Source of the DNA: an uncultured Acidobacteriota bacterium
Lineage (GTDB): Bacteria > Acidobacteriota > Terriglobia > Bryobacterales > Bryobacteraceae
Length of the DNA: 64,000 nt
Reading direction: 5' to 3'
Assembly: GCA_902826685.1 (NCBI GenBank)
Contig: CADEFT010000035.1
Location: 1-64,000, forward strand
The notes below the pieces were generated by a model. The model ran no database searches. It was not told where the DNA came from and was given only the letters and a program-made list of their open reading frames with translations. Numbering within the stretch: the stretch's first letter is position 1; each line of letters opens with the position of its first letter. Below are positions 39,983-49,048 of this stretch, in pieces. The position numbers and the translations under genes were made by a program.

Positions 39983-41992
39983 TTACTGGCCCAGCGTTTC
40001 GGCCCTGGTCTTCGTGTCGCGGTTGATGCTGCCCGCGTCGAGGATCAGAGCGAGGTAACCATGCGAGAGCCGCTGCGCGCCGATGTCGCTGATGAAGGCG
40101 AAACCGTGAGCGTAACGGAACTGGCAGGTTGCGATGATGTAACCCTGGAAGCCCGGGGTCGCAGCGATGCCGTTGGTGCCGCCCGAAGACAGCGTGAACG
40201 CCATGTGCTGACCGCCCTGGACCACAGTGGTCGTGGTCTGCTTGCTGGGGGCCGCGCCGCCACCGGTGGTGCCGCCGTAGTAATTCAGTTCGCAGTTTCC
40301 GGACTGCGGTGAAGTACCGAACGGATCGGCGCTGGTGTTGGAGATGGCCATACCAGTGTCAAAACCGGCCTGGTTGCTGACGAACGGGAAGAGCAGGTTC
40401 GTGCGGCAAACGGTGATGTTGACGTTGTTGGTCGCGGTGGACTGATCGGCGAAGCGCGGGATCGGCTGCGTGGCGCTCATGGTGTTGCTACCGGTACCGG
40501 TGGCAACGGGCGCGAAGCTGCCGTTCACGGTGACGGTGCCGGTGCCCGGGTTGTTGGCGGCGCGGATGGCCGCGGCAACCGCGAAGCTGGCTACGTCAGT
40601 GCGCAGCGGATCCTGACCGAAGATTTCCCACACGAACACGCCGCTGCCACTGGTGATCGGCACTTCCACGAGACCGGCGCGGGCGCCGGACGGGAAGTTG
40701 AAACCACCGGAAGTCGGCAGAGCCTGACGGTCGGAAGCGCCGAGGTTCCACACTTCAGCGTCGCTCAACGGGTTGGCGATCACCGTACCGGCGGCGACGT
40801 TTCCGCCGTTGGAGTTGGCGGCGACGCCGTAAGCGGTGGTGAAGGCGGTAGCGTCGCTCGAGCCTTCGCAACGGCCGCTGGCGCAGGAGAACGCGATGTT
40901 GCGGAGCGAGTGAGCCGACACATAAAGACGAGTGTTGGCGGGAACGTTGTTGAACACAACGCGCAGGCGCGTGCCGTGATCGGCGCGGCCGGCCCGGTTC
41001 AGGCCGTTGGTCGAGGTGAGCAGCGCGTTAAAGAAGCCCGACTCGGTAACGGTCTGGACCAGATTTGGATCGAACCCATTGTTGTGCTGTGGAGTCGCCT
41101 GCTGGTTGAGCGGCGGATCCTGCAGCGGCACGTTGATGTCGCGAACCTTAAAGCTGGCGTTGTAGCCTTCCGTGAAGCGCACGGTGAAGCTGCGCGAATT
41201 GTCGTAGGTGTCGGTGTTGGTGGTTGCCAAGCTGGTCGATTCACCGTTGAAGTTTTCGCACTGCGCCAGAGCGACACCAACGGCGTTGGTATCGATGCCA
41301 CCGGAACCGGCGGCGTTGCGAACCGTGAACGTCAGACCCTGCTGCACGAAACCGACGTTAACCGTCGAGTTGTTGAGCTGCAGGTTGGCGGGCGGGTTCT
41401 GGATCGACACAAACGCGAAAATCTGACCGTTGGCAGCCGAGGTGCCAGCGATCGCCGCGCGGACATTCTTGATACGGATGACGCGGGTCGTCGAACCCGG
41501 CGCCACGATCGGCACACCAAGGAACACGATCGTGTTGTCGTTCTGCTTCACGCCCTGGAAGATGTTGACAACCTGAGGATTCGGGTTGGTCACCGGCTGA
41601 TACTGCGTGAAAGTCGCTGTGCCCGGAACGATGCCGGCATACAGCGGCTGGCAAACGGTCGTGCCCGAAGCCGGCGCGCAGGGGCTCTGGTTACCCGGTT
41701 GCGGGTCATCCAGGAACAACAGCGCTTCCGTGATCGGATCCGCAGTCAAACGGCTCGTAACGTTGGTGCTCAACGTAACCGAGATGTTGATCTGCGGCAG
41801 AATCGTACCAACGCCCGGCGGCAGGCCGCCGTCGCAGCGGATGATCACGTCACCCGTCTGCTCTGCAAGACCTTCGGACCGAACCGTCAACGGTTGGGCG
41901 AAAGTGTTGCAAGTAATAACCTGAGCGCTCGCTAACCCCGAAATCAGGGCCATCAGCGCGAACGCAAGAAACAACTTGCGAAAATCTGACAT
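39983..41992 (-). CDS. Secreted Acidobacterial surface protein of unknown function
   Basis: A 669-residue exported protein. ATG at 41992 has a strong ribosome site (GGAGAGGG) and a signal peptide (RKLFLAFALMALISGLASAQ). The body is Ser/Thr/Asn-rich and beta-rich with few Lys. N-terminal block: VITCNTFAQPLTVRSEGLAEQ. The C-terminal ~150 residues (TNLLFPFVSNQAGFDTGMAI, NCELNYYGG, GFAFISDIGAQRLSHGYLAL) look like a separately folded domain that recurs in Acidobacterial secreted proteins. Its own strong terminator and ribosome site suggest high expression as a single-gene unit. The function is unknown; an adhesin or S-layer-like role is a guess. Confidence 0.85.
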   Translation of the reverse strand: MSDFRKLFLAFALMALISGLASAQVITCNTFAQPLTVRSEGLAEQTGDVIIRCDGGLPPGVGTILPQINISVTLSTNVTSRLTADPITEALLFLDDPQPGNQSPCAPASGTTVCQPLYAGIVPGTATFTQYQPVTNPNPQVVNIFQGVKQNDNTIVFLGVPIVAPGSTTRVIRIKNVRAAIAGTSAANGQIFAFVSIQNPPANLQLNNSTVNVGFVQQGLTFTVRNAAGSGGIDTNAVGVALAQCENFNGESTSLATTNTDTYDNSRSFTVRFTEGYNASFKVRDINVPLQDPPLNQQATPQHNNGFDPNLVQTVTESGFFNALLTSTNGLNRAGRADHGTRLRVVFNNVPANTRLYVSAHSLRNIAFSCASGRCEGSSDATAFTTAYGVAANSNGGNVAAGTVIANPLSDAEVWNLGASDRQALPTSGGFNFPSGARAGLVEVPITSGSGVFVWEIFGQDPLRTDVASFAVAAAIRAANNPGTGTVTVNGSFAPVATGTGSNTMSATQPIPRFADQSTATNNVNITVCRTNLLFPFVSNQAGFDTGMAISNTSADPFGTSPQSGNCELNYYGGTTGGGAAPSKQTTTTVVQGGQHMAFTLSSGGTNGIAATPGFQGYIIATCQFRYAHGFAFISDIGAQRLSHGYLALILDAGSINRDTKTRAETLGQ

Positions 41993-42397
41993 TTCCCTCT
42001 CCTTGTAGAAGTTGAACTGGAATTGATGGAGTTTCTCTTTCAACCTGTGCCTTAAAGGTCTTTGTTTCCTTGATCACAACCAATCCGCCTGCATGTTCGC
42101 GCCGGACTTTGCCGTCATCAAGTGCGTCTCGAATATCTTCTATTCTCTCTGACCGTAGCGGCCTTCTGCGGCCTCTACCGCCCTGTGCTCGCGGGATTCA
42201 TGCGGTTTGATAGCTGCTATGATCCCTGGACGCAATTACTCAACAGTTTGCCACTATCCTTCCCGGCAAGTCAAGGAAAAACTTACACTTCCCCTGCCGG
42301 ACCGAAAAAGCGGCCCTTGCTCGAACTCCTCGAGTCAAGTTGAGATTAAAGCACGGTGTCAACGCCGCAGTCAACCCTTTTTTGGACTTTCCCGCCC
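41993..42397. other. 405-bp intergenic region, AT-richer, no gene seen
   Basis: It separates two minus-strand genes. The part next to 41992 holds the ribosome site and a weak promoter-like pair on the minus strand (TTGTGA, 17 bp, TTTAAG). The rest shows no tRNA, hairpin terminator or credible reading frame. Confidence 0.5.
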
Positions 42398-45300
42398 CTA
42401 ACGTACAGAAATCTCAACCCGGTTGCTATCTACGCCGTCCACGCGCAACTGCAATCCCAGGCTCAATCCGGGCGTCGCCTCGGCCGGCAACACCGCCGTC
42501 ACCACATATACGCCCGGCATCCCGGCCGATAAAACCGCCGAACCGGCCGGATATTCAATACCTTGCACCGCCACCGCGACGGCCCTTGTCACCGTTCCCG
42601 CCGCCGTCACCGATCCCAGCCCGGTGGCCAGAATCGTGACCGTCTCCCCACGGCTCGCCGGATGCAGCGGCGTATTCGCTTTCCCGTCCGCATTCCCCAC
42701 CGCGGCGGTCCGGGCCGCCTCATCCACGAAAATAAACGGCGCCAGTTCCATCACCCGCAACGCTACCTCGGCCGTTCCAAGCGGCGACTGCACGGATAAA
42801 GAATGTTCTCCGGGCGGAATTTCCACAGGAATTTCCACAAGAATTCGAAACTCATCGGCCGATTGAATTCGAGCCTCGCGGCCGCCCACTTCTACTCTTG
42901 TGGGCTGCCCCGGGCGCGCCAGACCCGTGCCATAGACGGCGGCCAGCGTTCCGGGAGCGAGGTCCCGGGTGAACGTCGCGGCATTCCCTACATCGGACGC
43001 CGCCAGCGAAATCTTCATGGCGTCGGCCTGCCACTGCCCGGTGGGCCGCGTCAACAGGTACTCCCCACCCACCGCCAACGGGCTTTGCCGGCCGGGCGAC
43101 CCCAAATCCGTCACCGTCGCGCCTGCACCTGAAAGCTGCAGGGAATTCACCTGCTGCGTTCCCTCGCAATAGTGCAGTTGCGCCGACCCCTGGGCCGCCG
43201 CGACAGCGCCGCCAGCCGCGATCACCGCCGCATTCGGCCAATCGAGCGTCTGACCGCAGGCGCCCAGCCGCGAACGCACCGCCAGGCGCGCCCCCGAGGC
43301 CGTCACCAGAAAGCCGGTCGGGCTCGGCGACTGCGGAGTCAGTGTGATCGCGTCCATCACCTCTCCCTTCACCTCCCGGCCGGCCAGCCGCAGCCCGGCC
43401 AGATAATCGTTCAGCCGCGTACGGTTGGTGGTTGGATTCGGATCGTGAATCGCCAGTCCGCCATCGATATCGGCCCCCGTCGCCACCACGAAATGGGAGC
43501 CCAGCACCGCATCGGCCGAGCTGAGCCGCAGCGCGAGCAGCACCGGCTTGCCTTCGGCCAGCGCGTCCCGGATGCCCTCCTCCCCGCCTCGAACCACCTG
43601 TACGTTCAACAGGCCGCCGGCAAAATCCCGCAGGCGCCACAGGTTGACCACCGGATCGCCGGAAATCGTCACGTAGCCGTCGCAAATCCGGCCGCCGGCA
43701 ACGTCGAGCGGGCAGAAGGTCTTCAAGAAGTCGTTGAGCGCCGCGGGATCGGACAGCCCAAGTGAAGACGGCAATTCACTGCGATTCTGAAAGTACCGGA
43801 TCATCGAGGATACGGCCGCCAGCAGCGCTCCTTTTTGCGTCACCGGCGCCTGCGACGCACCCAGCGAAAAATTTCCCGACTGCATCTGCCGCGGGTAGTT
43901 CTGCAGCGTCACCCCGTTCGACCGCGCGCTGAAGGTGACCACGGCGCCCGCCGCGCTGGCCGTGAACAGAGCGATCCCGTCGCCTGTCTGCAGCCTTGCC
44001 ACCGACTGCGCTTCCCCGTTCTCATCGGTCACCATGCTATCGGGGGCGATCCGCGCCCCTGGCGAAGCCGCAAACGCCACCGGGACACCTACCAGCGGAG
44101 CCCCATCGGCGTCCTTAAGCGACACCGCCAGCGGAACCAGCAGCCGCGCCCCCGGCAATCCCGTCTGCGTATCGCCCCGCAGTTTGGTGAGCCTTGGAGC
44201 CGCTTCTTCAAGCGCGGTGACAGTATACGTACCGGCCGCCGTCGCCGCCCCACCCACTTCCTGGGCGCGAATGGTCACAAAGCCGCTCGGCGTATCGAGC
44301 GCCACCGGCGCCTCCCACACATAGGACCCATTCTGCGTCTGCACCGTGAACGGCCCGCCCGTCCCCTGCCCGGCCAGCGTGACCCGCAACGCCGCCTGGC
44401 TTGGAAACCCGCCCACCGCGATGCGTACACGCCCGCCGGCGGTGACGCGGCTGGGATTCACCGTGATCTGAGGCCGCCGCTCCAATTCCTCGATCTCCGC
44501 CTCGCCATCGCCTGGAGCGTAATGCAGCGAGCCGCCCTCGAAATCCTGCCGCCGCCGGCCGTCCCTGGCGTATTCCTCCCCAAGCGGCAAACCCAATGGC
44601 CCGCCGATCCCGCCCGTGGCGAAATACCGCGCCTGAACCGGCCCGCTCACCACGAACGTGCGGCCGGCCGAGGCTTCGGAAACCAGCGCCCCGCCGCGGA
44701 ACGATTGCAGGGTCCCGGAGGCGCCACGGAAACTCAGCGCGGCCGCAGGTGCCGAAACCGGCGGCCCCAGCGCTCCGGCTTCAAAACCGAGCGCCGCCCA
44801 CCGCGCCGCAATCGCACCCGTCACCAGGTACACCGGACTGCCCGCCAGCACGCCGCCTTCGAAAACCTGCCGCCCGCCGGCCGTCGCATCGGCGGTGGGA
44901 TAACCGGTCTTGCCCGCCGGTCCGCCTTCGAGCTCGTAGGCCCGCAGCAAATCGCCCCCCACCACGAATACGCCCGGCGACCGGTCCGAACGGCACAGCA
45001 GATAGCGCTGCGAAGAGTCGGCGCTGGTCAACTCCTGCACATAGCCGATCCCCACCCGCGCCACCGGATTGGCCGCCGGCAGCTTGACGTTCAGCCTCTG
45101 CCGCGTCACCGCGTCCTGAAACGACTGCTGCATCGCCGCCGTGGGTGCGCCTTCTCCGATCTGGCAGCAGGGCGAGGACACGAAGATCGTCAACCGCTCG
45201 CTCGCTTTGCCTTCACTCACGGCCGTGAGGATCGCCGTCCCGCCGCCCGCGGCCTTCAGCACCGCGCTCGCCCCGCCCGCCGACGGAGTAACCGATACCA

Positions 45301-46264
45301 CGCGGCTGTTCGAAGTCGTCCAGGCCACTTCGCGGTCGAGCAAAGGTTCGCCCGTCGTCGCCACCACCGATACCCGGATCGTCAGGCTATCGCCCACATT
45401 CATGCGCGTCACATCGGCGGTGGCGATACTCAGTTGCACGCCGCCCACCGCCGGACGCACGATCGGATCGGTCGTATTCGAATACTCGATCTGGCCGCCT
45501 TCGAAGTTCTGCCGCGTCTTGCCGCCGGGCGCCGCCAGTTCCTCGCTGATCGGAATGCCGAGCGCTCCGTTGTGCAGTCCGAGCGAGGAATACAGCGTGT
45601 AGGCTTTCCCCCGCACCGGAAACACACGGCCGGTGAATGCGCCGGAGCTCAGGCTGTAGAGCGCGCCCGCGGTGAATGGCTGCGCCGTGGCGGTGATGCC
45701 CGTCTTCGACGTGACCGCCGCTTCGGCCCCGGTGGCCGCACCCAGGCCGGTAATGCTGCCGAGCGCCGCCCAGCGCGTGTACATCGTCCCACTCACCGAA
45801 TAGCTGCCGCGATTCTCGGCGCCCGTCAGCGACGAGGTATAGGCAAACAGCGCGTACCCGCTCTCGAACAATTGGTAGGTACAGAAGGCGGCCGTCGATG
45901 CCTGCGCCCCGCAACCGGAAGTATCGTTCAACGGCAGCCCGGTGTTGCTCACCCCCACCGAACCGAGATAGGAAAACAGCGCCGGGTAGACCTGGAAGAC
46001 CGGGTCCGCCGCCTCGCTTCCCTTGACCAGGGCGAAAGTGACACCGGTGGTCTTCTTGGCGTCCTGAAACTCCTGAATATAGCCGCCGGCGCCGTAGCTG
46101 CGCACCGTCCCCTGCGGTGTCGCCGAAGTCAGCGCATTGAAACCATTACGGAAATAGGCCTGGATGAATTGTTGAGCGACTCCGGCCGGAGCGCCCTGGC
46201 CCACTTCCTGCGACCAAAGGGAACTGGCGAATCCCGCAACAATTAGAAAAAGAACACACTTCAT
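42398..46264 (-). CDS. Large secreted protein: LGFP-like repeats, C39-like protease domain, TIGR03437 domain
   Basis: A 1288-residue exported protein with signal peptide MKCVLFLIVAGFASSLWSQ. Residues ~25-270 and ~370-600 carry LGFP-type cell-wall-associated repeats (GALGIPISEELAAPGGKTRQNFEGG, here 14-residue cores such as GPLGLPLGEEYARDG). A Big_2-like domain lies between (VRVSVVATTGEPLLDREVAW). Around 790-1000 a papain-like/C39-like domain appears: LNDFLKTFCPLDVAGG with a possible catalytic Cys and GSHFVVATGADIDGGLAIHD with the His/Asp pair. The C-terminus (FTRDLAPGTLAAVYGTGLA, VTILATGLGSVTAAG) is the TIGR03437 domain. It may be a surface-bound peptidase. Catalytic assignment is tentative. 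Confidence 0.85.
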   Translation of the reverse strand: MKCVLFLIVAGFASSLWSQEVGQGAPAGVAQQFIQAYFRNGFNALTSATPQGTVRSYGAGGYIQEFQDAKKTTGVTFALVKGSEAADPVFQVYPALFSYLGSVGVSNTGLPLNDTSGCGAQASTAAFCTYQLFESGYALFAYTSSLTGAENRGSYSVSGTMYTRWAALGSITGLGAATGAEAAVTSKTGITATAQPFTAGALYSLSSGAFTGRVFPVRGKAYTLYSSLGLHNGALGIPISEELAAPGGKTRQNFEGGQIEYSNTTDPIVRPAVGGVQLSIATADVTRMNVGDSLTIRVSVVATTGEPLLDREVAWTTSNSRVVSVTPSAGGASAVLKAAGGGTAILTAVSEGKASERLTIFVSSPCCQIGEGAPTAAMQQSFQDAVTRQRLNVKLPAANPVARVGIGYVQELTSADSSQRYLLCRSDRSPGVFVVGGDLLRAYELEGGPAGKTGYPTADATAGGRQVFEGGVLAGSPVYLVTGAIAARWAALGFEAGALGPPVSAPAAALSFRGASGTLQSFRGGALVSEASAGRTFVVSGPVQARYFATGGIGGPLGLPLGEEYARDGRRRQDFEGGSLHYAPGDGEAEIEELERRPQITVNPSRVTAGGRVRIAVGGFPSQAALRVTLAGQGTGGPFTVQTQNGSYVWEAPVALDTPSGFVTIRAQEVGGAATAAGTYTVTALEEAAPRLTKLRGDTQTGLPGARLLVPLAVSLKDADGAPLVGVPVAFAASPGARIAPDSMVTDENGEAQSVARLQTGDGIALFTASAAGAVVTFSARSNGVTLQNYPRQMQSGNFSLGASQAPVTQKGALLAAVSSMIRYFQNRSELPSSLGLSDPAALNDFLKTFCPLDVAGGRICDGYVTISGDPVVNLWRLRDFAGGLLNVQVVRGGEEGIRDALAEGKPVLLALRLSSADAVLGSHFVVATGADIDGGLAIHDPNPTTNRTRLNDYLAGLRLAGREVKGEVMDAITLTPQSPSPTGFLVTASGARLAVRSRLGACGQTLDWPNAAVIAAGGAVAAAQGSAQLHYCEGTQQVNSLQLSGAGATVTDLGSPGRQSPLAVGGEYLLTRPTGQWQADAMKISLAASDVGNAATFTRDLAPGTLAAVYGTGLARPGQPTRVEVGGREARIQSADEFRILVEIPVEIPPGEHSLSVQSPLGTAEVALRVMELAPFIFVDEAARTAAVGNADGKANTPLHPASRGETVTILATGLGSVTAAGTVTRAVAVAVQGIEYPAGSAVLSAGMPGVYVVTAVLPAEATPGLSLGLQLRVDGVDSNRVEISVR

Positions 46265-46426
46265 TCCGGTTGACTCAATTGTAGTTTGGAACCCGCCCGG
46301 CCCGTTGAAGTTGCGTTTGGGCCTCTGGCCGACGACCGGCCGCCCGGCTCTCGCAAGCCTCTTCCAGACCGGGTGGGGTCGATCTCCCGGATTCGATGCT
46401 ACCGGAACGTTAGGTGTTCCTGGATC

Positions 46427-48007
46427 TCAGTTCGACAGTCTGAGCAACTCCGAGGCGATCTTCACGAACGCGCTCGAAATCTCATTGGCCGTCGGTGCGA
46501 ACAAATACATGCCTTCCGGCTGCGCGGGATCGTGAATGGAGCTCAACGGATCGTTCGAGACTCGCCGCAGCAGGGCATGCTGATCCGCACCGAGGTCGCC
46601 CAGCCCGACGGCAAAGACCACCGTCGCCAGGTTCGCGTTCAGATCGGCGTTACGGATGCGCTTGCCCACGTTGTCGGTGGCCACGATGGCCGCGTTCATC
46701 AGATTGGTGGTGTCGCGCACGTCGATCTCGCCCGCGTAGGGGTGGCCGCCGGGGAAGCTCACGATCGGCCGGAAGTTGTCGGAACTGCGCAGGGAAGTGC
46801 CGTAGAGGTCGGTGGCCGGATAGAACCCGATATCGTACTGGACGTGGCGGCGGTCCGTTCCGCCGCCGCCCACGGCTCCCCCCTGGAACCAGCAGTCGCC
46901 TTCAAAGCCCGAAGAGGCGTAGGCGGCAGACGCCCCGGCACTGGCGTGGGCCGCCCCGGCCAGGTTGCCCGGGTCGGTGAACGTAGTCGTCGTGTAGCCC
47001 TCGACGCCATGTACGTTGAGCACCCCCGCCGCGGGATTTTCTTCCGAATAAACGGCACCGCGGTAGACCTGCGCATTCGGATTCCACTGCGGATTCTGCA
47101 CCCCGAGCGCCCCCCAGCGCCGCCCGTTCTGATAGTCGTAACAGCGGCTGTTGGAGGATGTGGCCGGCCGCGCCCGGCCGTCGGCCGTACGGGCCGTATC
47201 GAGCACGTTTACGGGGAAATTGCCGGTAATCGTGTTGGGAATGCCGTCGGTGAAGTAGACGATCACGTTGAGCGCGCCAGGCTCGTTGATCGCCGCCACC
47301 TGCTCATAACCCTTGAAAAGCGCCTGCGCCGACCCGGTGCCTCCTCCGCAGGTAATCGTGTCGATCACGTCCACCAGTGGCGGCGAGCCGTCCTTGAAAT
47401 TCTTGGTCGGCGGATAGCTCAGCGCATAGGCGACACCGTAAGTCACCATGCCCATGCGGTCGCGCGAGTTGGCGAACATGTCCACGAACATCCGCGCCGC
47501 CGCTCGCATCGCCGGACAGCCGCCGTTGTTGTTCATCGAACCGGACCGGTCCAGCACCATCAAGACATTGGTGTCGCGGCGCGACGCGATTCCCATGGCC
47601 GTTACCGCCGTGTAGGGCGAAGGCCAGATGATCCGCATGAAGTAGAGCGGCGCATCGACGGCGGCGGTCACGCGGATGGTTCGCGTGCGCATATTGCTTT
47701 CGTTGATGCTGATGTTGAGCGACCGGTTGACCGTGTTCCATACCTCGGCCGTGTAGTTGGCCTGGAAAAACGCCTGCGCGCGGCCGATCGCGATCGATTC
47801 CTGCTCGGCCATCGTCATGCCCACCGACAGGTTCCGCGCCGCCGCCAGCGCCGCCGAATCGGCCGCCGCCGAAAGGCGCGTCTTGATGGCATACAGAAAC
47901 GCCGCATCCACCGCCAGGCCGCAAAGCGGCATCATGATCAACAGCAGAACCCCGCCTGCCAATAGGACGAACCCTTTTTCTCGTGCCGAAGGACTGCGTT
48001 GCTGCAT
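46427..48007 (-). CDS. TadG-like pilus-assembly protein with von Willebrand A domain
   Basis: A 526-residue membrane-anchored protein. ATG at 48007 starts a TadE/TadG-type N-terminus: charged head, then GFVLLAGGVLLLIMMPLCGL, then VDAAFLYAIKTRLSAAADSAALAAARNLS. The von Willebrand A domain begins at NVLMVLDRSGSMNNNGG, whose DRSGS is an intact MIDAS metal site; ALNVIVYFTDGIPNT completes it. It is downstream of two Flp pilin genes on the same strand, which supports a role in Tad (tight adherence) pilus function at the cell surface. The secretion ATPase and platform proteins of a Tad system are not in the window. Confidence 0.88.
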   Translation of the reverse strand: MQQRSPSAREKGFVLLAGGVLLLIMMPLCGLAVDAAFLYAIKTRLSAAADSAALAAARNLSVGMTMAEQESIAIGRAQAFFQANYTAEVWNTVNRSLNISINESNMRTRTIRVTAAVDAPLYFMRIIWPSPYTAVTAMGIASRRDTNVLMVLDRSGSMNNNGGCPAMRAAARMFVDMFANSRDRMGMVTYGVAYALSYPPTKNFKDGSPPLVDVIDTITCGGGTGSAQALFKGYEQVAAINEPGALNVIVYFTDGIPNTITGNFPVNVLDTARTADGRARPATSSNSRCYDYQNGRRWGALGVQNPQWNPNAQVYRGAVYSEENPAAGVLNVHGVEGYTTTTFTDPGNLAGAAHASAGASAAYASSGFEGDCWFQGGAVGGGGTDRRHVQYDIGFYPATDLYGTSLRSSDNFRPIVSFPGGHPYAGEIDVRDTTNLMNAAIVATDNVGKRIRNADLNANLATVVFAVGLGDLGADQHALLRRVSNDPLSSIHDPAQPEGMYLFAPTANEISSAFVKIASELLRLSN

Positions 48008-48179
48008 GGTGCTCCTGTGGGGGACTAACACTGCCAGATTCTAAAGTAAGGAGAAAAAGCGGATGAAGGTATTGGGGGACTTGCCTTATTTCGAAGGGAG
48101 GGAGCTCTACTACCATAGGTACAAACGTCTTGTACCACTTACTTCGGTACCAGCCGGCCAAAAGGGGCCAGAAACGGCA

Positions 48180-48205
48180 AAGGGACGAGGCGCGCCCCGT
48201 CCCTT
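48180..48205 (-). terminator. Hairpin after the first flp gene
   Basis: On the minus strand AAGGGACGGGGC and GCGCCTCGTCCCTT pair fully with one G-U wobble; T-rich TTTGCCGTTTC follows. It lies 41 bp after the stop of the flp gene at 48247. Confidence 0.65.
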
Positions 48206-48210
48206 CCCTT

Positions 48211-48230
48211 GCCTTGCCTTGCCTTGCCTT
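48211..48230. repeat. Pentanucleotide microsatellite (GCCTT)4
   Basis: Four perfect GCCTT units preceded by two CCCTT variants (48201-48210), between the flp stop and its terminator hairpin. A candidate slippage tract in the 3' untranslated region. Confidence 0.9.
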
Positions 48231-48246
48231 CGATACGATGCCCGGA

Positions 48247-48441
48247 TTAGCTCGCGGCCGAAGCCGTCATCACCGAGCCGACCTTCGAGAAGATCGTCGA
48301 GATGGAGTCGGAGACTCCCGGCATGATCGCGCCAGCCGCCACCGCCACGAATCCCGCCATCAGGGCGTATTCGATCAGGTCCTGGCCCTTGGTGTCTTTC
48401 CACAACTGCAGCCTGCAGATCAGATTCAACGCTTGCTTCAC
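48247..48441 (-). CDS. flp: Flp/Fap-type pilin, first copy
   Basis: A 64-residue pilin starting with GTG at 48441 (GAGAGAGAGGA site upstream). The Flp hallmark is present: a short leader ending before the Glu-Tyr motif, KGQDLIEYALMAGFVAVAAG, where processing by a TadV-like peptidase is expected near the Gly-Gln bond, and a single hydrophobic helix. The tail is SVMTASAAS. It differs from the second copy at a handful of positions, mainly in the leader, so this is a recent duplication. Each copy has its own terminator, so their levels can be set separately. Confidence 0.92.
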   Translation of the reverse strand: MKQALNLICRLQLWKDTKGQDLIEYALMAGFVAVAAGAIMPGVSDSISTIFSKVGSVMTASAAS

Positions 48442-48618
48442 TTCTGTGTCCTCTCTCTCAATAAAATTTGGGTCTCGCCACGGAGGCGCCTATTGCCGCT
48501 ACGTCCACGTTATGACGAATGTCAAACGGCGTAAATGGATGGATTTACCTAGGAATCGCTTGAAATGGCTTTAGCAAACGGCGCCCCATCCCTCGGGGAA
48601 AGCTCCCCGGGAAAAGAA

Positions 48619-48646
48619 AAAGGACGAGGGGCGCCCCTCGTCCTTT
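48619..48646 (-). terminator. Terminator after the second flp gene
   Basis: A perfect 28-nt palindrome AAAGGACGAGGGGC/GCCCCTCGTCCTTT followed on the minus strand by TTCTTTTCCC. It is 65 bp after the stop at 48711 and insulates the two pilin genes. Confidence 0.88.
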
Positions 48647-48710
48647 CTTCTGTGCTGTCTGCGCGTTTTGACCGGGAAGCAGCAGCTCCTTCGCCAGTGC
48701 AACCCGAAGG

Positions 48711-48905
48711 TTAGCTGGCGGCCGAAGCGGTCATCACCGAGCCGATCTTCGAGAAGATCGTCGAGATCGAGGCGGACACACCAGGCATGATCGCGCCCGC
48801 GGCGACGGCGACGAAACCGGCCATCAACGCGTATTCGATGAGGTCCTGGCCTTTGGTGTCCTTCCAGATCTGCAGCTTCACAATCAGGTTCATAACGTTC
48901 TTCAT
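48711..48905 (-). CDS. flp: Flp/Fap-type pilin, second copy
   Basis: A 64-residue pilin. ATG at 48905 (AGGACATC site) aligns exactly with the start of the other copy; a longer frame upstream is not supported. Sequence: MKNVMNLIVKLQIWKDTKGQ, then DLIEYALMAGFVAVAAGAIM and a tail identical to copy one at SVMTASAAS. Flp pilins polymerise into thin Tad pili for adhesion and biofilm formation. It is the promoter-proximal pilin of the cluster, with its own strong terminator. Confidence 0.93.
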   Translation of the reverse strand: MKNVMNLIVKLQIWKDTKGQDLIEYALMAGFVAVAAGAIMPGVSASISTIFSKIGSVMTASAAS

Positions 48906-49048
48906 GATGTCCTCTCTCCTAGCAAACAGTGTTGTGTTTGGAATCTCTATAAGCAAGTTATCATCGCCGCCCGCCATCTCAAATCCAGCGGACTACTTAG
49001 TCCAGTTCCGGAAAAGCTCTACTAAGTTTGCCCACGGTACCGGATAGC

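Noticed and set aside
42122..42343. 73-codon plus-strand frame in the 42 kb intergenic region
   Set aside because: No ATG with ribosome site, no family resemblance and composition typical of noncoding DNA.
43835..46246. 803-codon open frame antisense to the 1288-residue secreted protein
   Set aside because: Same reason: Arg/Pro-rich nonsense composition opposite a gene with clear domains.
46286..47965. 559-codon open frame antisense to the TadG-like gene
   Set aside because: Opposite strand encodes a convincing TM head and MIDAS-bearing von Willebrand A domain; the antisense frame has no recognisable features.
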